Positions 1-5,265 of a DNA stretch of 5,546 nucleotides are shown here, in pieces. A program made the translations under genes and the position numbers. The stretch is from Flavobacteriales bacterium UBA2798 (lineage in GTDB: Bacteria; Bacteroidota; Bacteroidia; Flavobacteriales_D; UBA2798): positions 4,842 to 10,387 of the forward strand of contig DEHO01000082.1 of the NCBI GenBank assembly GCA_002351955.1, written 5' to 3'. The first letter of the stretch is position 1. Every line of letters starts with the position of its first letter. The notes beneath the pieces were generated by a model. That model was not told where the DNA came from. It did not search any database and was given only the letters and a program-made list of their open reading frames with translations.

Positions 1-1355
1 GCCCTAATCAGATCGCGCTAATTCTAACCGCAGCTTTTGCGGGAATCATTGCCTGGAGATATGGGTTAACCTGGACCCGCATTCGCGATGGTATCATGCA
101 TAGTATCATTGCTTCTTTGCCGGCCGTTATGATTTTATTGTTGATCGGTGCACTTGCAGGAACATGGATGATTTCGGGTGTAGTTCCTACTATGATTTAT
201 TATGGATTAAAAATTCTTCATCCTGCTATTTTTCTCCTTGCAGCAACTATTGTTTGTGCAATTGTTTCTCTTGCTACCGGAAGTTCTTGGTCTACTGTTG
301 CAACTGTTGGTGCTGCTTTGCTTGGAATTGGTTCTGCCATGGGGTTTCATGAGGGCATGATAGCAGGTGCAATTATTTCGGGAGCCTATTTTGGAGACAA
401 GATGTCGCCTTTATCGGATACCACTAATCTTGCTCCTGCAATGGCAGGTACAGATCTGTTCACGCATATTCGTTATATGACAATTACTACTGTTCCATCA
501 TTGGCAATTACTCTTTTAATTTTTTTGGTGCTTGGATTTACTGCTGAATTAAATCCGGTTGCCGGTGGGGTTGATTCATTGATGTCGGCCATCGATTCAA
601 AATTTTATGTTTCACCGGTTTTGTTTTTGGTTCCATCTGTTGTCATTTTTCTAATCATAAAAAAAGTTGACGCAGTTCCGGCTTTGCTGATTGGTACTTT
701 ATTGGGCGGAATCTTTGCGGTTATTTTCCAACCGGAAGTAGTAAATGAAATTTCTGGAATTACAAGTGATTATGTAAAGTCAGGTTACTCAACAATTATG
801 AATGCTATGATGGGACCGGTTAGTGTGCATACTTCCGATGATCAGATCAATTCACTTTTGTCGACCAAAGGAATGGGAGGGATGTTGAATACAATATGGC
901 TGATTATTTGCGCAATGAGTTTTGGAGGAATAATGGAAGTAAGCGGAATGCTGCAAAAAATTTCGTCAACAGTAGTAAATCTTGCCCGTTCAACAGGATC
1001 ATTGATCGCTTCTACTGCCGGTACTTGTATTTTTTTCAACGCAACTGCAGCAGATCAATATTTGTCGATTGTTGTACCCGGCAGAATGTATGCAAAAACA
1101 TATCGCGATCGTGGTTTAAAACCGGAGAATTTAAGTCGCACTTTGGAAGATTCCGGAACAGTTACTTCTGTTCTTTTCCCCTGGAATACATGTGGAGCAA
1201 CTCAGGCCGGAGTATTGGGCGTTGCAACCGGAACATACTGGATGTATTGCTTCTTTAATTTGATTAGTCCAATTATGACAATCGCAGCAGGATATTTGAA
1301 TTACCGGATTGCCCGCTATTCTGAAGAAGAAATGAAAGCAATGAATCAGGAATGA
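1..1355 (+). CDS. nhaC: Na+/H+ antiporter NhaC family (5'-partial)
   Basis: This is an inner-membrane secondary transporter that would exchange internal Na+ for external H+. The frame is open from base 3 with no start before the first visible ATG at 96, and residues before that ATG are already membrane-like (LILTAAFAGIIAW), so the gene starts left of the window. About 450 residues are visible; the family usually has around 480-500, so only a short N-terminal part is missing. Multiple hydrophobic helices are separated by family-typical polar motifs: GSSWSTVATVG near 280-315, GDKMSPLSDTTNLAPA near 393-440, an AADQYLSIVVPGRMY segment near 1045-1095, and EDSGTVTSVLFPWNTCGA near 1146-1200. The acidic and polar residues in these motifs are plausible ion-site candidates. 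The C-terminus is a short charged tail. The last 10 bp overlap the end of the convergent dioxygenase gene. The physiological substrate (Na+/H+, or malate/lactate exchange as in some relatives) cannot be fixed from sequence. Confidence 0.93.
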   Translation, partial: PNQIALILTAAFAGIIAWRYGLTWTRIRDGIMHSIIASLPAVMILLLIGALAGTWMISGVVPTMIYYGLKILHPAIFLLAATIVCAIVSLATGSSWSTVATVGAALLGIGSAMGFHEGMIAGAIISGAYFGDKMSPLSDTTNLAPAMAGTDLFTHIRYMTITTVPSLAITLLIFLVLGFTAELNPVAGGVDSLMSAIDSKFYVSPVLFLVPSVVIFLIIKKVDAVPALLIGTLLGGIFAVIFQPEVVNEISGITSDYVKSGYSTIMNAMMGPVSVHTSDDQINSLLSTKGMGGMLNTIWLIICAMSFGGIMEVSGMLQKISSTVVNLARSTGSLIASTAGTCIFFNATAADQYLSIVVPGRMYAKTYRDRGLKPENLSRTLEDSGTVTSVLFPWNTCGATQAGVLGVATGTYWMYCFFNLISPIMTIAAGYLNYRIARYSEEEMKAMNQE

Positions 1356-2215
1356 TACATTACTGACCGCATGCTGATTGCACCCATTGTGGTTTTGTCG
1401 TTCAAGTAACTGACCTTATCCTTTTCATCTCTTAATCCGGCCGCATAGAGTAAAGGTAAGTAATGTTCGTTTGAAGGCACAGATAAAAGCGCTGCCTTTC
1501 CAAGGGATGTATAATCAATCAGCGTTTTTGAATCATTGGCATCAATCGCCGTTTTAATTTTTGAATCAAACTCAATTGCCCAATCATAGGCTTTGTCTTC
1601 CCACAAAATTCTTCCCAGATTGTGTACAATATTTCCGCTACCAATAATCAACACACCTTTTTTTCGAAGTGAGCGAAGTTCTTTTGCAAGTTCAAAATGA
1701 TAAGACGGACCTTTACTTCGATCCAGACTCAATTGAATAACCGGTATATCAGCCTTTGGAAACATGGGCAAAAGTATCGACCATGTACCATGATCAAGTC
1801 CCCATTGTTCATCCGGAAGAATTGCTGTTGATTTAACTGTACTGATAATTTCTGCTGCCAGTTTTGGATGACCTGGAGCAGGATAGCTTTGTTGAAATAA
1901 CTTCTCCGGAAAACCAACAAAATCATGAATGGTTCGGGGTTTTTCCATCGTAGTGATTTTGGTTCCAAGCGTTTCCCAATGAGCAGAAACTACCACAATA
2001 GCAGTTGGTGAAGGTAATTTTCCTGCTAGCGATTTCCATCCCCGACTGAATTCATTGTCTTCTATGGCATTCATCGGACTACCATGTCCAATAAACAATA
2101 CCGGCATTTTCGCCCCATTCTCCGGAAGTGAATTCGACCATTTGGCGAATGCATATAAATCATTCATTGCTAATGCAGCTAAAGTTGAGGTAAAAAGGAA
2201 ATCTCTTCTTTTCAT
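1346..2215 (-). CDS. ygiD: Extradiol ring-cleavage dioxygenase, YgiD/DODA family, with Tat-like export signal
   Basis: A 289-residue class III extradiol dioxygenase, related to E. coli YgiD (4,5-DOPA extradiol dioxygenase), which opens catechol-type rings. Expected zinc ligands are present: His44 in FIGHGSPMNA, His79 in VVVSAHWE and His251 in NEHYLPLLY. The family's additional conserved His198 (GSGNIVHNL) and the DHGTW motif around His142 are also present. Unlike E. coli YgiD, which starts close to its GHGSP motif, this protein has about 36 extra N-terminal residues. They begin MKRRDFLF and continue TSTLAALAM, resembling a twin-arginine signal with a short hydrophobic core. It contains no cysteine. 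The ATG (2213-2215) lies inside the stop of the upstream DsbA-like gene (ATGA overlap), which supports this start and suggests coupled translation. The 3' end overlaps convergent nhaC. The true substrate is unknown; DOPA activity is inferred from the family only. Confidence 0.9.
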   Translation of the reverse strand: MKRRDFLFTSTLAALAMNDLYAFAKWSNSLPENGAKMPVLFIGHGSPMNAIEDNEFSRGWKSLAGKLPSPTAIVVVSAHWETLGTKITTMEKPRTIHDFVGFPEKLFQQSYPAPGHPKLAAEIISTVKSTAILPDEQWGLDHGTWSILLPMFPKADIPVIQLSLDRSKGPSYHFELAKELRSLRKKGVLIIGSGNIVHNLGRILWEDKAYDWAIEFDSKIKTAIDANDSKTLIDYTSLGKAALLSVPSNEHYLPLLYAAGLRDEKDKVSYLNDKTTMGAISMRSVMYHS

Positions 2216-2916
2216 TTTAAAAAAGCATCCAGTGTTTTAGAAATTTGATCAAACGAAGTATAGCCATTGGCAAGAAGATAATATTGATCATTTTTCTTCC
2301 CAATAACAGCCGGAAATCCTGACACACCCAGTTGAGAGACGAATTTGAATCCGTCCAACATTGCAGATCGTGTTGCAATTTCATTGAGTGTTAAAATATA
2401 TTGAACGGGATCAATTCCATATTCTGTCGCCAACTCACTGTAGGTTGAATCAGCTTCAAGACTTTTCCCTTCAAAAAACAATTTTTTCTGCATGGAATGG
2501 GCGAAATCTATGGTGTTTTGCTTTTTTATTTTCCGGTAAGCTTCGAGTGCCTGTGTTGGTTTTTCAGAACTGAATACAGATGTGCCTTCTTTCAGTAATT
2601 TAATGTAAGCCTCTCCCATTTTTACTCCGGTAAGTTGCTCCAATCGGGGAATGGCACTCAGGATGTAATCAGCCATTTTTCCAATGGGTTCTGCTCTTTC
2701 AGCTCTAACCATTCCACCAGAAATGATTGTGAAATTGGCCTTCGTTGCGTATGCTTTTTCCATTCGCGAAACCACCGGACCAAAACCATAACACCATCCG
2801 CAAAGTGGATCAAATATGTAAAGGATTTCAGGTTTATTGTTGCTAGAATCATTGTCCATGGCTGAAATATTTAATGTGGTAAATAAGAGTAAAAAAGGGA
2901 ATACCAATCGTTTCAT
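2212..2916 (-). CDS. Exported DsbA/FrnE-like thioredoxin-fold protein
   Basis: A 234-residue DsbA-family protein of the kind with a DP(L/M)C-x-x-C-Y/W-G-F active site, probably a thiol oxidoreductase or disulfide isomerase outside the cytoplasm. The N-terminus MKRLVFPFLLLFTTLNISA is a classical Sec signal peptide, with likely cleavage after residue 19. The active site is Cys39-Gly-Trp-Cys42, just after the first strand (ILYIFDP). An all-helical insertion follows at about 75-185, and the cis-proline loop is GVSGFPAVI with Pro202. I chose the ATG at 2914-2916 because the signal peptide begins there. The frame is open to a GTG at 3006, but that extension would cover the promoter and run into the divergent thioesterase. 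It is the first gene of a two-gene unit; its TGA overlaps the ATG of the dioxygenase. The partner has no cysteines, so direct disulfide formation in it is not the reason for the pairing. The precise activity is uncertain. Confidence 0.88.
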   Translation of the reverse strand: MKRLVFPFLLLFTTLNISAMDNDSSNNKPEILYIFDPLCGWCYGFGPVVSRMEKAYATKANFTIISGGMVRAERAEPIGKMADYILSAIPRLEQLTGVKMGEAYIKLLKEGTSVFSSEKPTQALEAYRKIKKQNTIDFAHSMQKKLFFEGKSLEADSTYSELATEYGIDPVQYILTLNEIATRSAMLDGFKFVSQLGVSGFPAVIGKKNDQYYLLANGYTSFDQISKTLDAFLK

Positions 2917-2920
2917 GATG

Positions 2921-2950
2921 CAAATATAGTGTAAATCGTTGTATGTACAA
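2921..2950 (-). promoter_or_regulatory. Bacteroidota-type promoter (TTG-N19-TATATTTG) for the DsbA-like gene
   Basis: Reading the minus strand, TTG at 2950-2948 is followed by 19 nt and then TATATTTG at 2928-2921, an exact match to the TAnnTTTG -7 element used by the Bacteroidota primary sigma factor, with normal spacing from the -33 TTG. Only four bases (CATC) separate the -7 box from the ATG at 2916. By the usual geometry transcription would begin at or next to the start codon, giving a leaderless or almost leaderless mRNA. The promoter would drive both the DsbA-like gene and the dioxygenase. The identification is by consensus match only. Confidence 0.65.
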
Positions 2951-2951
2951 C
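2938..2951. repeat. Short inverted repeat GTTGT-N4-ACAAC over the -33 element
   Basis: Perfect 5-bp arms (GTTGT at 2938-2942, ACAAC at 2947-2951) flank ATGT. The repeat covers the -33 TTG of the minus-strand promoter and lies in the divergent region between the DsbA-like and thioesterase genes, where an operator would be expected. Arms this short can occur by chance in AT-rich DNA, so a regulatory role is only a possibility. Confidence 0.3.
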
Positions 2952-2998
2952 AATTAAATATTTCAATCATTTTAGTAGATTGGTCTAAAATAGTGATT

Positions 2999-3556
2999 AT
3001 GAACACAGATTTTCGTCCAGTCGATTACTCAAGAATGACAATTACCGAATTAATGATTCCGGCATATGCCAATTTTTCGGGGAAGATTCATGGTGGAATT
3101 TTATTGTCTTTGATGGATAAGGTAGCTTATGCATGCGCGACTAAACATAGCGGGAAATACTGTGTAACTGTTTCAGTAGATGGTGTTGATTTTTTGCAAC
3201 CAGTCGAAGTGGGGGAAATGATTTCTTTAATGGCTTCGGTAAATCATGTTGGCAAGAGTTCAATGGTGATCGGAATAAAAGTTATAGCCGAAAATTTTCA
3301 GTCAGGTACAGTAAAGCATACTAATACTTCTTTTTTCACAATGGTAGCGAAAGACGATACCGGAAAACCATGTGCTGTTCCGGGATTATTATTGCAGAGT
3401 AGGGAAGAAGTACGTCGTTTTCTTGAGGCGATCAAGCGAAAAGAATTAAAACTTCGCTATGCGCAGGAACTCGATAATACAAAAACAGACCTTGAAGTGG
3501 AAAGTAATCTATACCTGCTCGAAAAGGAAAATTGTAAGCTGGAAGTAAAACTTTGA
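2999..3556 (+). CDS. Acyl-CoA thioesterase, hotdog fold (YciA/BACH type)
   Basis: A 185-residue cytoplasmic thioesterase that would hydrolyse acyl-CoA to free acid and CoA. The N-terminal part matches the YciA/BACH (ACOT7-like) pattern: TELMIPAYANFSGKIHGG, then LLSLMDKVAYACA. Asn25, Gly32-Gly33 and Asp40 sit at the usual active-site positions. The central strands follow (CVTVSVDGVDFLQPVEVGE, VNHVGKSSMVIGIKV), then HTNTSFFTMVA and the proline loop PCAVPGL. Residues about 133-185 form a charged Lys/Glu/Leu-rich helical tail, somewhat longer than typical. I chose the ATG at 2999-3001 because the family motif begins soon after; the frame extends to a TTG at 2939, but those 20 residues are not family-like and overlap the divergent promoter. 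The spacing between the motifs and the tail do not fit PaaI, which is shorter. It converges on paaD with a 6-bp gap. The acyl substrate is unknown. Confidence 0.88.
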   Translation: MNTDFRPVDYSRMTITELMIPAYANFSGKIHGGILLSLMDKVAYACATKHSGKYCVTVSVDGVDFLQPVEVGEMISLMASVNHVGKSSMVIGIKVIAENFQSGTVKHTNTSFFTMVAKDDTGKPCAVPGLLLQSREEVRRFLEAIKRKELKLRYAQELDNTKTDLEVESNLYLLEKENCKLEVKL

Positions 3557-3562
3557 TTCGGC

Positions 3563-4051
3563 TCAAAGGCATTTAAAATAATCAAACGGCTCAAGGCAAT
3601 CTTTGCATTTGTAAAGCGATTTGCATGCTGTAGAACCAAATTGACTGATCATCTCCGTTACTGCCGATCCGCATTGTGGACATTTTACAACACGTTCCTG
3701 AAGGCCCATTAATACTTTTTTATCGATTGTAGAATGTTCAGGAGGAGCAATACCATAAACCCTCAATTTTTCCTTTGCTTCATCAGTGATCCAATCCGTT
3801 GTCCAGGCAGGAGAATAAGTCATTTTTATTTCGACATCACTTATACCGTTTTCATGAATTTTTGCGCGGATATCGTCTTCCATTTGTTTCATGGCAGGAC
3901 AACCGGAATACGTTGGTGTTACAGTTACAGTGACTTTTGAATTGTTCAATTCAATTTTCCGGACAACGCCTAACTCTACCACTGAAATAACCGGAATCTC
4001 CGGATCAGGAATTTCCTTTAACCAACTTAGAATATCGTTTTCAGTAATCAC
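3563..4051 (-). CDS. paaD: Phenylacetyl-CoA epoxidase-associated protein PaaD
   Basis: A 162-residue cytoplasmic protein needed in vivo for phenylacetyl-CoA epoxidase function in known systems, probably for Fe-S or metal assembly. Residues about 5-100 form a MIP18/DUF59 domain with the signature DPEIPVISVVELGVVR at 16-31 and TPTYSGCPAM with Cys51, followed by the PaaD-specific SPAWTTDWIT. Residues 120-162 are a zinc-ribbon-like tail: Cys124-x2-Cys127 and Cys149-x2-Cys152, with further cysteines at 143 and 161, ending in the characteristic FDYFKCL. The length matches E. coli PaaD (about 165). The start is GTG (4051-4049); no upstream ATG is available because an in-frame TGA lies one codon before it (4057-4055), and the family homology begins immediately. 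It lies downstream of paaC and a small membrane-protein ORF, behind a terminator-like hairpin, so its transcription may differ from that of paaABC. Confidence 0.95.
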   Translation of the reverse strand: MITENDILSWLKEIPDPEIPVISVVELGVVRKIELNNSKVTVTVTPTYSGCPAMKQMEDDIRAKIHENGISDVEIKMTYSPAWTTDWITDEAKEKLRVYGIAPPEHSTIDKKVLMGLQERVVKCPQCGSAVTEMISQFGSTACKSLYKCKDCLEPFDYFKCL

Positions 4052-4054
4052 AAT

Positions 4055-4156
4055 TCAGAGAATAAAAATGGCAGCAAGAATAAAAATCAGAATAATCACA
4101 ATGTATTGCCATACATCAACAAAATAGGGGAAATATTTTTTATAGAATTCTTTCAT
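4055..4156 (-). CDS. Predicted 33-residue single-helix membrane protein between paaC and paaD
   Basis: This short ORF, not obvious to standard gene callers, runs from ATG (4156-4154) to TGA (4057-4055). It encodes a charged aromatic N-terminus (KEFYKKYFPYF), then VDVWQ, then an unbroken hydrophobic run YIVIILIFILAAIFIL to the C-terminus, as expected for a one-pass membrane peptide with a lysine-rich cytoplasmic end. It is on the operon strand, starts 6 nt after the T-tract of the hairpin and ends three bases before the paaD GTG, in the same frame. That position is typical of a translated, coupled gene. I do not recognise a family. Hydrophobic ORFs also arise by chance from T-rich DNA, and no ribosome-binding site is visible, though that is normal in this phylum. 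Confidence 0.5.
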   Translation of the reverse strand: MKEFYKKYFPYFVDVWQYIVIILIFILAAIFIL

Positions 4157-4161
4157 TGGTG

Positions 4162-4191
4162 TAAAAAAAGAGACCCGGAATCTCCGGGTCT
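4162..4191 (-). terminator. Intrinsic terminator-like hairpin inside the paa operon, after paaC
   Basis: On the minus strand a perfect 9-bp stem, AGACCCGGA paired with TCCGGGTCT (4191-4183 and 4179-4171), closes a three-base GAT loop. It is followed by one C and seven Ts (4169-4163). The stem begins 4 nt after the end of the paaC TAA (and one base after a second in-frame TAA). There is no T-run on the plus-strand side, so it would act only on paa transcription. It has all features of a rho-independent terminator, yet paaD lies downstream without a recognisable promoter of its own, so partial termination or a role in mRNA 3'-end stability is likely. Confidence 0.75.
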
Positions 4192-4195
4192 GTTA

Positions 4196-4954
4196 TTACC
4201 ATTTTGCAGTTGGATAAGCTCTGGGTAAATATTGCATTTCTGCAAGTATAAAGCCAAGATACTCGGTATGTATTCCCTTACGACTTCCGGTTTGCATGAA
4301 GGCATCCTGAGGACGTTTCAACGTAGCTTGCGATAGCACTTCTTCAATTTTGGAACTCCATTTTTGTTTGATAGCGTTCAAGTCGGCGGCAATTCCTGCT
4401 TTGATCAGAATAGCGTCAACTTCGTTCATTTCAAACAATTCCCCGGTGTACATCCAAATGTCGTTGAGCGATTTTTGAACGCGGTTATGACTTTCTTCGG
4501 TTCCATCACCTAAACGGAGCATCCAATCAGACGAATGCCTGACATGATATTTTATTTCTTTCAGCGATTTTGCTGCAATTGCTGCAATTTGTTCGTCTTT
4601 GCTTTTGCTCAATTCTTCATAGAGAAAGAGTGCGAAAGTTGAATAGAGAAACTGGCGAACAATAGTGAATCCGAAATCTCCGTTTGGCAATTCCACCAAC
4701 AAATTATTCAGAAATTCACGTTCAGCGCGTTTGTATGCAAGATCGTCCTGTGACCGGCCTTTTCCTTCTGTTTTTCCTGCATATTCCAAGAGCGAATTGG
4801 CTTGTCCTAAAAGATCCAATGCAAGATTTCCCAAAGCAAGATCTTCCTCCAGTAAAGGAGCTTTGCTGGTCCACTCACTTAAGCGATGCCCCAAAATCAA
4901 GGCATTGTCACCAAGGCGAAGTGTATATTGGTAAAGAGCTTCCTGCTGGTTCAT
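4196..4954 (-). CDS. paaC: 1,2-phenylacetyl-CoA epoxidase structural subunit PaaC
   Basis: A 252-residue ferritin-like helical subunit that pairs with catalytic PaaA in the cytoplasmic epoxidase complex; in characterised systems PaaC is structural and does not carry the active di-iron centre. Strong family landmarks are present: YTLRLGDNALILGHRLSEW at 10-28, EEDLALGNLALDLLGQA at 36-52, LVELPNGDFGFTIVRQ at 86-101, KSLKEIKYHVRHSSDWMLRLGDG at 129-151, and a C-terminal GIHTEYLGFILAEMQYLPRAYP at 227-248. The length is close to E. coli PaaC (about 248). The ATG (4954-4952) follows the paaB TGA by one base, indicating translational coupling. It ends with TAA followed at once by a second in-frame TAA (TAATAA), and then a terminator-like hairpin. 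Confidence 0.97.
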   Translation of the reverse strand: MNQQEALYQYTLRLGDNALILGHRLSEWTSKAPLLEEDLALGNLALDLLGQANSLLEYAGKTEGKGRSQDDLAYKRAEREFLNNLLVELPNGDFGFTIVRQFLYSTFALFLYEELSKSKDEQIAAIAAKSLKEIKYHVRHSSDWMLRLGDGTEESHNRVQKSLNDIWMYTGELFEMNEVDAILIKAGIAADLNAIKQKWSSKIEEVLSQATLKRPQDAFMQTGSRKGIHTEYLGFILAEMQYLPRAYPTAKW

Positions 4955-4955
4955 A

Positions 4956-5252
4956 TCAAATATGTTTTGCGCCTTCTGGCATTACATAAAATGTTGGATG
5001 GCGGTACACTTTATCGTTCATCGGATCAAAAAGCTCTTCCTGATCATTGGGATTGGATGCTACTATGCATTCAGCAGGAACAACCCAGATACTTGTCCCC
5101 TCATTCCTACGAGTATAGGTGTCTCTTGCAGCCTGTATGGCCAATTCTTTGTCGGATGCATGCAGACTACCTGCGTGCTTGTAGGGTAGTCCTGATTTGC
5201 TTTGGATAAAAACTTCCCAAAGTGTTCCCTGATTGTCTTTTGCGTTGCTCAT
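4956..5252 (-). CDS. paaB: 1,2-phenylacetyl-CoA epoxidase subunit PaaB
   Basis: A 98-residue small subunit of the phenylacetyl-CoA epoxidase; in known systems it is thought to bridge PaaAC dimers into the larger complex and is required for activity with the reductase PaaE. The whole length matches the family: LWEVFIQSKSGLPYKHAGSLHA near 11-32, ARDTYTRRNEGTSIWVVPA near 42-60, then IVAS and the ending DKVYRHPTFYVMPEG. The ATG (5252-5250) lies 13 bp after the paaA stop, and the TGA is one base before the paaC ATG. No signal peptide or membrane segment is seen. The order paaA-paaB-paaC is the standard operon order. Confidence 0.97.
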   Translation of the reverse strand: MSNAKDNQGTLWEVFIQSKSGLPYKHAGSLHASDKELAIQAARDTYTRRNEGTSIWVVPAECIVASNPNDQEELFDPMNDKVYRHPTFYVMPEGAKHI

Positions 5253-5265
5253 TTGGTTTGGAATT

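Noticed and set aside
842..1258. Overlapping ORFs on both strands within nhaC, and similar ORFs opposite paaB/paaC and the DsbA-like gene
   Set aside because: They lie inside well-recognised genes in other frames and show no family features or plausible starts; they are shadows.
2976..2983. TAGATTGG as a plus-strand -7 box for the thioesterase
   Set aside because: It matches TAnnTTTG with one mismatch but has no TTG at the required upstream distance. It is too weak to annotate.
2939..2998. Thioesterase start at TTG 2939
   Set aside because: The added 20 residues are not family-like, the start codon is weak, and an ATG at 2999 lies just before the conserved motif.
2917..3006. Longer DsbA-like protein starting at GTG 3006
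   Set aside because: It would add 30 residues ahead of a classical signal peptide, cover the promoter and overlap the thioesterase start.
2999..3556. Naming the thioesterase paaI because it lies beside the paa genes
   Set aside because: The motif layout and 185-residue length fit the YciA/BACH group, and it is on the opposite strand.
4058..4127. Plus-strand ORF opposite the paaC-paaD interval
   Set aside because: It is an extension of a frame antisense to paaD with no recognisable features; the minus-strand small ORF fits the operon much better.
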